64,000 bases of DNA from Epiperipatus broadwayi (taxonomy: Eukaryota; Onychophora; Udeonychophora; Euonychophora; Peripatidae): positions 371,470 through 435,469 of the forward strand of contig JAQFVV010006715.1 in NCBI GenBank assembly GCA_028023455.1. The letters are read 5' to 3'. Under the pieces are notes generated by a model. That model ran no database searches. It saw only the letters and a program-made list of their open reading frames with translations, and was not told the origin of the DNA. The number at the start of each line of letters is the position of its first letter. Within the stretch, counting starts at the first letter, position 1. This document shows, piece by piece, positions 1 through 9,400 of this stretch. The position numbers and the translations under genes were made by a program.

Positions 1-785
1 AACCTTTCAGATGAGACACATCTGAAAGAAGAAATAAATCATATTAATAGTGTTTTATTAGCAAATAGTTATAATTACAAATTTATAAAAAAAAGCCTTA
101 TTTCAAGCCCAAAATAGGAAACAAAAAGATGATAAATCAGCTATTAGGATTTGTGTTCCATATGTAAAAGGAACTACAGACAGTATCGGATGTATATTAA
201 AACGTTAAAATATAGATACAGCATTTTCTGCTCATCAAAAGATCAGCAATATAATAACCAAGTCTAAGGATGCAATCCCTCTTGAATCTCATGGTGTCTA
301 TCAAATCTCATGTAAAAATTGTAAAGCTTCTTACATAGGTATGAGTAATCGTCGCATCAGTGTTAGGAGAGATGAGCATGCTAATGCAGTTAAACAACAC
401 TCTTCATCATCAGCACTCTCATTTCATACTATAGATTCAGGTCATAAAATTGATTTTTCTAGTACCAGGATCATATCCAGATGTGATAATCTCTACCAGT
501 GCAAAATTAGAGAAGCCATTGACATACTTAAAAGGCCAGATTGTATCAATCAGCGAGATGATACATGTAAACTTTCCTCCTATTTGGAAAGATATTTTTA
601 AAAAACATTCCTAAATTTAACATTTTTTGCTATTAGTGGAATTTTAACACTTTATTTAAATCAGTGATATTAGCGCCTTTACAACCGTCTTTCTACCTTT
701 TATAACTCTGTGGATGGCTTGTGTGACCAAGTTGAAACGTCAGTATATTAATATTAAAAGTTTTTAACACGGATGAACCCACAAT
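1..785 (+). pseudogene. PLE family C, copy C1: 3' end with GIY-YIG endonuclease
   Basis: This is the 3' part of a Penelope-like retroelement cut by the window edge. The reading frame from about 287 to 600 encodes a GIY-YIG nuclease: GVYQISC, then about seven residues later SYIGMSN, then an Arg-rich RRDEHANAV helix. In PLEs this domain nicks target DNA for insertion. Further upstream there are stops, for example a TAA near 205 where the sister copy C2 (52.2-55.0 kb) reads through. The terminal region (about 545-785) matches both pLTRs of C2 and ends in a TA run. Homology to C2 is obvious by eye along the whole piece. It is a dead copy; family membership is certain, activity excluded. Confidence 0.88.
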
Positions 786-856
786 ATATATATATAAACA
801 AAACTTAATTCAAACTTAGAAACCTTGGTTTTAGAATTATTTATCATATCATTTAT

Positions 857-987
857 ATTATGTGAAGAGTCAAATAATCCTTTGAAAGCACTCAGCTAGT
901 TTATTATTTTTAGTTAGCTATTTTGTATTAGTAGCTTTTGGGAACAGTTACGCTGCACACACACTCATGCTTGAATTATGTGAAGAG
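857..987. repeat. 105-bp insertion flanked by 13-bp direct repeats
   Basis: The 13-mer ATTATGTGAAGAG occurs at 857-869 and again at 975-987. The sequence between (870-974) is absent from the same place in sister copy A2 near 4,600. This is the signature of an insertion with a 13-bp target-site duplication, a length typical of LINE-mobilised sequences. The insert has no reading frame and was not recognised. Confidence 0.7.
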
Positions 988-1024
988 AAAAAAGTAATCC
1001 TCCACAAACCACTATAAAGTTTAT

Positions 1025-1357
1025 TAAATAATTTAGCTTATTGATTAGATATAAAAGGAATAGACATCCATTTAACACTTTTTAATTTATTTAATTTTTT
1101 CTTATTATTACTTTTATTTTGATTATATTTTGTAATTGTATTATAAATAATATGCTTTCCATAACCAAAACTCAACATATCAGTAACAAATACCTTAATA
1201 ATTTCAATTTTATCACTAATAAACTTACACAATAAACCATTTCTTAACAAAAATGACTTCAAATCAGCTAATTTGTGACCCATATGAACTGTAGATATAT
1301 ATGGAATATAATCCCTAATTTCCACAAGATTTAAAACCATATTATAATCAAACACAT
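1025..1357 (-). pseudogene. PLE A1: region between reverse transcriptase and endonuclease
   Basis: The minus-strand frame 1,038-1,355 encodes the PLE connector that follows the RT palm, with landmarks EIRDYIPY, HMGHKLADLKSFL and WMSIPFISNQ. The same landmarks occur in the intact B2 protein as ETRGFIPY, PMCHKLSGLKSFL and WISMPFISDEQ. The frame stops at ISNQ, where B2 continues. The apparent 105-aa ORF is therefore only a fragment of a dead element and not a small host gene. Confidence 0.85.
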
Positions 1358-2228
1358 TAAGGATATTGATAACTTTAGTGCTTATGTGAGTTAAATAATA
1401 TGACAGTTAATTTTAATAAATCCTCCTTTGTTTCTTATTCCAAAAAATCTGAAGGTTTACAATTTTGTTTTTGTATCAATGCTCATAAAATTATTTCAGT
1501 TAAATGTCAAAAAGAACTTGGAATTATGTTTTCTTGTAATGGATCTTTTATTCCTAATCTTGAAATGATTGTTGATAAGGCTTTTAAATTTATGGGTGTC
1601 ATTCTTTACCCATGGTTATCAGTTCAGTAATGTTACTAAATGGAAATTGTTTTTTTTTTCATTGGTTCTTTCTATTATTGAATATGGTTCAATAATTTAG
1701 AAAACCTAGTTCTTGGCAAGGATGTAACTTGTTGCAGTATATTTCTAAAAAAAAATATTCAAATATGTTTCTTGGGAGGGTAAAATAATTAATCTTTCAT
1801 CTAGACGATAGTATAGGAATTTGAAATATTTTTTTATAAAATTGTTAATAAACAAGTTATTTATCAGATATAGTTTCAACTATTTCAATTAGGTCTTTGG
1901 GTTATGATACTAGGTCTATTTGCGTATATCAGATTAAAACATGTCATTCTAATATTCTTAAATTTTCTCCTTTATTTAAGTTACCCTCTTTATATAATCA
2001 GTTTGGGAGTAACCTTAATCTGTGTGGCATTGATTATAAGAAATTTTGTAATCTTATTAAACTTAAATGTTCTGTTTGATTTTGTCTTTTAAATTTTACT
2101 TTATGTATACATTTATATTTTCATTTTGTGTTATATGTTTTATTTTCACTTTTATAGTATGTGCAAGCTGTAATTGGCTTTATGCTGTTGTTTAGCACTT
2201 AAATAAATGAATTGAATTGAATTGAATT
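1358..2228 (+). pseudogene. 5'-truncated non-LTR retrotransposon (LINE) nested in PLE A1
   Basis: Two open pieces, 1,400-1,630 and 1,897-2,079, encode the far C-terminal part of a LINE ORF2. The first has the arrangement usual after the RT palm (ISVKCQKELGIMFS, then a helix VDKAFKFMGVI). The second is the Cys-poor tail ending LNLCGIDYKKF. The element ends in a GAATT tail (2,209-2,228), a typical LINE 3' microsatellite. The flanks, AAACAC-ATTA on the left and ATTA-TTTATT on the right, restore the uninterrupted PLE sequence and suggest a short ATTA duplication. The clade is not certain; Jockey/CR1-like is a guess. Confidence 0.8.
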
Positions 2229-3040
2229 ATTATTTATTTTAATAATTATATTTAAAAACTTTATAAAATCTTTTTTTTCTTTTCATTTAACACCCATTTT
2301 ATATTATTAATCATATTTAACTCATTAAATAAATTAACTATTAATTCATTATATGCACATATAAATACATCATTGACATATCTACAATATACTTTAATTT
2401 CTTTATATTTTACTTGAGGTAATATCTTAAATTAATAATTAGAAATAAAAAAGTTACAAATGTGTGATAACACATGAAGACCCATTGGCCAACCATAATT
2501 CATTTTATAAAAGCAATCATTAAACTTCACACATATATATATGATCGTTTACAAATCTTAAAATTTTAATAACATTCTTACTGCTATTATCTATAGATTT
2601 TAAAATCAAAGCTCTTTCTATAATTTCTATCGATTGCATATGATTAATTGAACTATACATTTTGGATCAGTCAAGGGTACACATAACATCTTTATTATCA
2701 ATGTTTATATTTTTCATCCTATTAATAAAATTAAAATGTAGAAGAAACTGTGTAATTTCCAAATCCAAGCACATCTTGCATTTTTTTTTTCAAAATATCT
2801 ATGAGCATTATAATAACTAACATCTCTAAAATCTACTATTACTCTTAATGGATAACCATTTTTTTGCAATTTTATGTTGCCAAAGATTTTGAAAACACTG
2901 CAGATGATGGATAGAAACTGTAATATGTCTTCACATAAATAACTTTTTTTTAGCTGTCATTAAAACATCATTAATAAATTTTATTCTATATGCATCAATA
3001 TTATTTAATTCACTTTTTTTTAAAACATTAAGAAATTTAT
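2229..3040 (-). pseudogene. PLE A1: reverse transcriptase part (minus)
   Basis: Read on the minus strand, this segment gives PLE RT landmarks in order: a PLRVIVDFRD-like block near 2,850, the palm motif A region near 2,660, NYGWPMGL near 2,490 and YVNDVFIC near 2,375. In the last, the first catalytic aspartate of the Y-x-D-D motif is Asn (GAT to AAT), as in A3 but unlike A2 and B2. Several stops interrupt the frame. It is the 5' half of A1, displaced by the nested LINE. Confidence 0.82.
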
Positions 3041-3645
3041 TATTAAAATATTTAAGATTTGTAAATGATCATGTATATGTTAAGTTTAATGATTGCTTTT
3101 ATACAATGAATTATGGCTGGCCAATGGGTATTCCTATAATATCACAGATTTGTAACTTTTCTAGTTATGAATTGAAGATATTACCTCAGGTAAAATATAA
3201 AGGAAGTAAAGTATATTGTAAAAATGTCGATGATGTATTTATATGTGCACATTATGAAATAACAGTTAATTTATTTAATGTGTTAAATATGATTAATAAT
3301 ATAAAATGGATGTTAAATGAAGAGGAAGAAGATTCTATAAAGTTTTTAGATATATTTATTAAAAAAAAATACTAATGTGTTTGATTATAATATAGTTTTA
3401 AAGTCTGCATAAATTAAAGGTTATATTCCATATAATTCTAGAGTTCACATGGGTCATAAATTAGCTGGTTTGAAGTCATTTTTGTTTAGAAATGATTTTT
3501 TTGTGTAAGTTTATTTGTGATAAAATTGAAAATATTAAGGTATTTGTTACTGATATGCTGAATGTTGGTTGTGAAGGGTATATTATTTATAATACAATTA
3601 CAAAATATAATCAAAATAAAAGTAATAATAAGAAAGTATTAAATA

Positions 3646-4506
3646 CACCTGGGTCTCATTTTACATGATAGATAGGTTCCTCAGAAAACACGCGCAAATG
3701 AAATCGCACAAAAATAGACGGAAGTTACATTGAAAAAGGGAGGATGCGGTCTGTGATTTTCCAAAATTCGCATAAAAGCAAAGCACCAACGTAAAATTAC
3801 TTTAAAATTTGCGCAAAAAAAATAATAATAAGGAAATAAAATATGACTAATAAAAAATTTCAAATTTGAAAAAAATTGATACAAGACAAACTTTTTTTAA
3901 CTATAATATTTAATTTTATTCAAAATAAATATATTTTTATGCATAATTTACAGTACAGGAATTTACATTTTTTATACATGTTTTAATTATTATGATTTTC
4001 TAGTGACAACGTAAATAGTAATTAATCTTTGAGACAATGATTTTATTAATTGTTTACGAAGCTCGCGATATCCAGACATACAACCATTTAGCTCTCGTTG
4101 GAATTTAAGAGCATGTTAATGATTAGTGTCATTAATAAGAAAATAATAATTGATTATGTTCTTTGTTAAAAAGCAAAAACAGAATGTGATTTAAAATGCA
4201 AAATTAACATGCATAATGTTTGAACAAATTTACATTATAATCTTGTAAAATTTAATATGTGTATACATAAAATGTGGAAATCATGATTTTAATTTCATTA
4301 TTGCATAAAATCTTACTATTATAAAGCACTGAAACATTGAAATTACTAAGATGAAATTCAAATTCCAATAATGTGCTATTACTTAAGTGCACAGAATTTA
4401 TTATTTAAAGTAATAGCGCATTATTGGAAATCCACTTCTGGTGAAACACAAATTGTGTAACTTCAAAATTGTGTTAAATAAGTCTGTGTAAAAAGAGACC
4501 CAGGTA
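3646..4506. mobile_element. 861-bp TIR DNA transposon (MITE-like) in PLE A2
   Basis: The ends are inverted repeats: 3,646-3,665 starts CACCTGGGTCTC and the reverse complement of 4,487-4,506 starts TACCTGGGTCTC, matching at 18 of 20 positions. A TA dinucleotide is duplicated at both borders, and removing the element plus one TA restores the A2 sequence as seen in A3 near 7,170. TA duplication suits a Tc1/mariner-type transposase acting in trans, but there is no transposase frame inside. The interior contains a strong hairpin (4,363-4,429). It is non-autonomous. Confidence 0.8.
4363..4429. repeat. Internal hairpin of the TIR transposon
   Basis: Arms 4,363-4,386 and 4,404-4,429 are near-perfect reverse complements (left arm begins TTCCAATAATGTGC, right arm ends GCGCATTATTGGAA), with a loop of about 18 bases. 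It sits about 80 bp inside the right TIR. Confidence 0.75.
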
Positions 4507-5036
4507 TAAATTAAAAAGTGATACATTGATTTTTATTCCTTTTATATCTAATCAACAAGCTAAATTAATTCATACACTTTATAGTGGTTTGTGTAAGATT
4601 TATTTTTTTCTTTGCAAATAATATAAATGATGTGATAAATAATTCTAAAACCAAGATATCTAAGTTTGAATTAAGTGCTGTTATATATATATGTTGATAT
4701 GTGGTTGTAGAATGAAATATATAGGAGAATCAAAATGTACATTACAAAAATGGTATAATGATCATAAGATATTGTATAAACTTGTACAGGAAACAAAAAT
4801 GTATCTTCAGTAAGTATAAATACTCCATCGATTATTTTTGATCATAATAGAGCATGTAATTATGGTTTTAAATTTGATAATAGAGATTTGAAAATTATTC
4901 AAATTGAAAAATGTAATGAACAACGAAAAATTAAGGAGACAATGATAATATCTAGGAATAGAGAAGATTTCATGAAGAGGAAATCAGCTAATATAAAAAC
5001 AACAGAATTGTGGGAAATTTAAATGGATTGAACGAT

Positions 5037-5215
5037 GGGTAATATAAGTTTTTAATTTGTGTATATTTATATTAATGGTTGATAAAGATTGTCAGTCATA
5101 CAATCATAAATACTTCCAGTAAAGAATATATAGTTTAAAATTTGAATACAGTGTTAAATAAATTTGTTTGAATTATTATTATATGATTTAAACATACAGA
5201 CATTTAATAGTTATA
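5037..5215 (+). repeat. PLE A pLTR shared between A2 (3') and A3 (5')
   Basis: This terminal repeat matches 7,446-7,628 in direct orientation: both start GGGTAATATAAGTTTTTA and share the tail AATAAATTTGTTTGAATTAT. It contains a stem-loop followed in sister copies by CGAAAGTACTT, an element resembling a decayed hammerhead ribozyme. It defines the A2-A3 tandem junction. Confidence 0.8.
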
Positions 5216-6235
5216 GTTATTTATATATAAAATGCATTTAAAGCAATTGAATGGGTTTTAGCTTTTAAAGGAATGGTAGAAAATAAAAGTTAATGCTATT
5301 ATGTTAAAGTGCAGAATAAAGTTTTTGTATTCCTGTCAGATTTTCAAAGTGTTTCCTAATTATTGTTCTATTAAAATAAATAAGTTGTGTAAATTGAGGG
5401 TGAGATCTATTGAATATTTAAACAAATATAATACTTTGTAATATAATTGAGCAATGTAAGTATTTGCTGTTTTATAATAGATAGTATTTAATGATGTTAA
5501 GTTATTTTATTTATGTTAATAATATTGAACATTTATTTGAATATAAAAAGGTTTGTCAAATACGTTTTAGGAATTTGCGTTAAAAATGATGGATAAATTG
5601 AATTAAAAATTGAACATTTGCATAATAAAAAGTTTCTGAAAATTTTTAGTGATGAGAACTATGTGTATATATCTGGTGTTAATTTGAATTTTAATCAGCA
5701 TTACATTTTAAATTTTGGATCTAAATATGGTGGTGGAGGATGGAAAGATTCTAGTGTTGAATTAAATGCTGTGATTTTAAATCTTCATTTGGTGTAATAA
5801 ATTGTGATTTATATGAAAAAAAATAATTAATGAAATAAAAATTAAAGAATTTGATAATCTAAATGATAATATTAGGTTAAAACAAATTTATGAATTTAAA
5901 AACATTTTATAACGTAATAAATTATCTTGTTTGAAATAAGACAAAGATTAAGAATGTGTTTAATGAAACAGGACGAATATAACATGGAAATTATGGATCA
6001 GATGAGGAAAATTTCTTTTGAAAAAATGAATTAAATATTATTGATACATATAGAATGAAATTTATTAATGATGTTTTAATGTCTGCTAAAAAAAGTCATT
6101 GATGGGAAGACATATTACAGTTTATATCCGTTGTTTGCAGTGTTTTCAAGAATCTTTGCAAATAAAAAATTGCTAAAAATGCTTATCCATTAAGAGTAAT
6201 AGTAGATTGTGGAGATGTTTTTTTTATTATAATGC

Positions 6236-6236
6236 T

Positions 6237-6328
<92 letters not shown>

Positions 6329-6340
6329 ATATATATATAT
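6236..6340. repeat. (TA)n microsatellite inside PLE A3 coding sequence
   Basis: About 100 bp of TA interrupts the RT-coding relic. Sister copy A1 has only a short TCATAGATATTTT-like stretch at the same place, so the array arose after insertion. The long Tyr-Ile repeat ORF here is an artefact of the array. Confidence 0.95.
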
Positions 6341-6583
6341 TAAAAAATAATGCAAGATATGCTTGGATTTGGAGCTACACGGTTTCTTCATCATTTAATT
6401 TTATTAATAGGATTAAAAATATAAACATTGATAATAATGATGCTATGTGTACACTTGACATATCCAAAACGTATGGTTCAATTAATCATATGGAATTGAT
6501 AGAGATTATTACAAGACCTTTGATTTTAAAACTTTTGGATAATATCATTAAGAATTGTATTAAAATATTAAGATTGGTAAATG

Positions 6584-6584
<1 letters not shown>

Positions 6585-6621
<37 letters not shown>
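6585..6621. repeat. Second (TA)n tract inside PLE A3
   Basis: A TA run between GTAAATGATCA and AATGATTGC. A2 has CATGTATATGTTAAG here and A1 CATATATATATGTG, so three sister copies show three lengths of the same site. Confidence 0.9.
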
Positions 6622-6623
<2 letters not shown>

Positions 6624-7628
6624 GATTGCTTTTATAAAATGAATTGTGGTTGGCCAATGGGTCTTCTGGTGGCTCCACAGATTTGTAACTTTTTTATTTC
6701 TAGTTATGAATTTAAGACATTACCTTAGGTAAAATATAAAAGAATTAAAGTATATTGTACATATGTCAATGATGTATTTATGTGTACACATAATGTAATA
6801 ATAGTTAATTTATTTAATGAGTTAAATATGATTAATAATATAAAATGGGTGTTAAATGAAGAGAAAGAAGATTCTGTAAAGTTTTTAGATATATTTATTC
6901 AAAGAAATAATGTGTTTGATTATAATATGGTTTTAAAGCCTTTAGAAATTAGGGGTTATATTTTGTATAATTCTAGAATTCATATGGTTTATAAATTAGC
7001 AGATTTAAAGTTATTTTTGTTAGGAAATGATTTTTTTGTGTAATTTTATTAGTGATAAAATTGAAAATATTAATGTATTTTTTTTACTAATATGTTGAAT
7101 GTTGGTTAAGGAAGGAGTATTATTTATAATGCAATTACAAAATATAATCAAAACAAAAGTAATAATAAGAAAATATTAAATAAATTATAAAGTGATAAAT
7201 GGATTTCTATTTCTTTTATATCTAATCAACAAGCTAAATTAATTAATTATCTTTATAATGGTTTATGTAGGATTTCTTTTTCTGGTTTTAAATTTGATAA
7301 GGGGGATGTGAAAATTATTCAAATTGAAAGATGTAATGAAAAATGAAAAATGAAGGAGGCAATGATGATATCTAGGAATAGTGAAGATTTAATGAATAGA
7401 CAATCAGCTAATATAAAAACAACAGAATTATGGGAAATTTGAAGGGATTGAATGATGGGTAATATAAGTTTTTATTTTGCGTAGATTTCTATTAATGGTT
7501 GGTAAATATTGTCAGTGACGCAATCGAAAGTACTTATATTGTTTAAAGTTCGAATACTGTTATAAATAAATTTGTTTGAATTATTATTATATGATTTGAA
7601 AATACAAATACAGACATTTAATGGTTAT

Positions 7629-9400
7629 ATATATATATATATAATGGGAGTAAAATTTAAGTACAATGGAAATGATGTATATTACAATAACTGTAATAAC
7701 TCACAAAAGTTATATATGAGATATATTGTGGCCGTTATATTTTGTTATTTTTATTACCATTATTCTATAACGAAAATTTAATTATAAATATGTATGTATA
7801 TGCATGTGAAATGTGAATATGTGATTTGCATTATGTAAATTGGTTTTGCCTCATTAATAAAGAAATATTTGCTACATTCTAAAATAAACATTTTTTTATT
7901 ATAAACTTTAAAAATAATGTTACACATTTATTTGAAAAAAGTGAGATAATTCTGTTTAATTTCACACTGTGTTGCAAAGATACAAAACAGTACAAATGTT
8001 GTTGTTGTTGTTTTTTTTTTTTGCCAAATAAGTCTGGATTATTTTTTAATAAGCATTTTAGTGTGTATTACTTCTACAAGCTTTAATTAGAGGAGAACAT
8101 GTGTAAAAAATATAGGCGGAGAACATAAATAGGACTTAAAGAAATAAGAAATATATATATAATATCAAATTAACAATAACCAAAATATATATATATATTT
8201 TTATCTTTCCAATAAACTCAAAAATAATGATGGAAATCCAAATGGCTAATTACATAAAACAATTGATCAGACACTTCTAGGCAGGTCGTCAGTTGCTTTT
8301 GAGTTTTATTAAAGTGAATTCTGAAAAAAAAAAAACAACAACATAAAATTATATGGTTGCAGTATATAACAAAATAGTATACCTCAGAAAAAAGTATTAC
8401 ATATATATATATACCCCCTCTTTCCTCCTTTTTAAACGTTGAACAAAATATTAAAAAATTTTAGGGACCCCCCAAAAATTTTTTTATTTTTCCCCCCCAA
8501 ATTTTTTTAAAAATATATATATATATATATATTTAATCTGATTTTTTTTTACTTGTGGAGGGGAAGACAAATATTTTTACAAACAAAAAATTACTTTTAC
8601 AGTATTATCTTTTATTTGAATTCTCAAGATATGAAAATCGATTAAATTTATAATTTCTTGACATCTATATTACTTGACTCATTTTGCATGTTTAAGCAAT
8701 CAATTTTATTATTTACTCAGAAGTTTTATAAATACATTTACAGGTAAAATAATTTTTGTATTTCACTCAAAATATGTTTGTTATTCCCTGATGACAACAC
8801 TTTGTTCTTTTAAACTAATCAAACTCTTCTAAAAAATTAAATTAACATTAATTTTACTGTTTATATTTTTGCATGTTTATATATATATGATTTATAATTT
8901 TATTCACAACATTATAAAACTAGAAAAAAATGATAAAGGTCTACATTAAAAAAATATATATATATAATATTTTTTCTTAGCAATAAGCAAAACAACTATT
9001 TATATAGCATTAATTTCCTTTTCCTTTTTAATAATGGCAATTCACATCACAGTTTACTCAGCTATTTGGTTTTTTATTATTAAAGATATTTATTTAATAT
9101 TACAATTTCTCTTTCTGTTATTGTATGTTTGTTCACATTTTTATTTAAGTTAAAATAATATTTCAAAATTGAAGTTTAATATATTGAAGGGAATTGAGTT
9201 CAAACCCTACATTACAAACTCCAAACGCCTCAGAAGGAGTGGAGGAAACTTTTTTTTCTCTCATCAACTGATAGTTTACTAGAAAAGAGGACAATGCTTA
9301 CATTTTGAATAGTTTAATAGTTATATTTAAGAAATAAAATATTGAACATAATCTCTGTAAATATTTTTTTTTAGATCTACTTATTAACTTTATATATATA
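7629..9400. other. No gene seen; AT-rich spacer with short TA runs
   Basis: Only short TA tracts (8,150, 8,190, 8,400, 8,517, 8,880, 8,955) and a homopolymer cluster (8,413-8,515) stand out. A B-box-like GAGTTCAAACC near 9,195 could be a SINE trace but has no convincing partner A box. Confidence 0.6.
8401..8532. repeat. TA run broken by mixed homopolymers
   Basis: A TA tract, then blocks of C, T and A homopolymers (CCCCCC, CCCCCCC, runs of T and A), then TA again. A similar cluster occurs at 40,316-40,375, also between TA tracts. This may be biological low complexity or a sequencing/assembly fault in long TA arrays. Confidence 0.6.

Larger units (their letters stand above)
800..3040 (-). mobile_element. 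PLE family A, copy A1 (minus), interrupted by a LINE
   Basis: This minus-strand Penelope-like element begins (5') at about 3,040 and runs leftwards to about 800, where it is cut before its terminal repeat. A LINE (1,358-2,228) splits it. Both halves align in order with copies A2 and A3. Its 5' end abuts the 5' end of A2, so the two copies are head-to-head. Multiple stops and frameshifts show it is not functional. A 105-bp insertion with a 13-bp target duplication lies at 870-974. Confidence 0.85.
3048..5021 (+). pseudogene. PLE A2 RT / GIY-YIG reading-frame relic
   Basis: The frame at 3,106-3,375 encodes NYGWPMGIP and KNVDDVFIC, the RT palm motifs; both catalytic aspartates are kept. After the inserted transposon, the sequence from about 4,507 resumes with the connector. 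GIY-YIG follows near 4,700 (CGCRMKYIGESKC) and then FDHNRACNYGFKFD to a terminal ELWEI stop at 5,021, the same C-terminus as in B1 and B2. The frame shifts near 3,375, 4,600 and 4,800, so no complete protein is made. Confidence 0.82.
3041..5215 (+). mobile_element. PLE family A, copy A2 (plus), head-to-head with A1
   Basis: This 5'-truncated plus-strand PLE starts at about 3,041, directly at the 5' end of the oppositely oriented A1. It carries the distal RT, connector and GIY-YIG regions and ends with a pLTR (about 5,037-5,215). A TIR transposon (3,646-4,506) interrupts it. Its 3' pLTR is also the 5' pLTR of A3, so A2 and A3 form a partial tandem. Confidence 0.85.
5560..7441 (+). pseudogene. 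PLE A3 polyprotein relic with deleted GIY-YIG core
   Basis: Fragments follow the PLE order: N-terminal region, motif A block (CTLDISKTYGSINHME near 6,450), CGWPMGL near 6,650, YVNDVFMC near 6,765 with Asn for the first catalytic Asp, then EIRGYI and KLADLKLFL. At about 7,281 the connector GLCRISFS jumps directly to GFKFDKGD, so the segment bearing the GIY-YIG core (about 250 bp in A2) has been deleted. The C-terminal TELWEI stop is kept at 7,441. Frameshifts and stops are frequent, so it is non-functional. Confidence 0.8.
5037..7628 (+). mobile_element. PLE family A, copy A3, flanked by two pLTRs
   Basis: This is the most complete family A element. It runs from the shared pLTR through an N-terminal coding relic (about 5,560-6,230), RT (about 6,150-6,950), connector (about 6,950-7,270), a deleted endonuclease and the 3' pLTR (7,446-7,628). 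Two TA microsatellites (6,236-6,340 and 6,585-6,621) lie inside coding sequence where A1 and A2 have only a few TA units. Confidence 0.82.

Noticed and set aside
6232-6642. 136-codon ORF rich in Tyr-Ile
   Set aside because: Translation of a TA microsatellite joined to PLE remnants; the same applies to the Tyr-Ile ORFs at 24,150, 27,275, 27,402, 32,250, 44,709 and 61,611.
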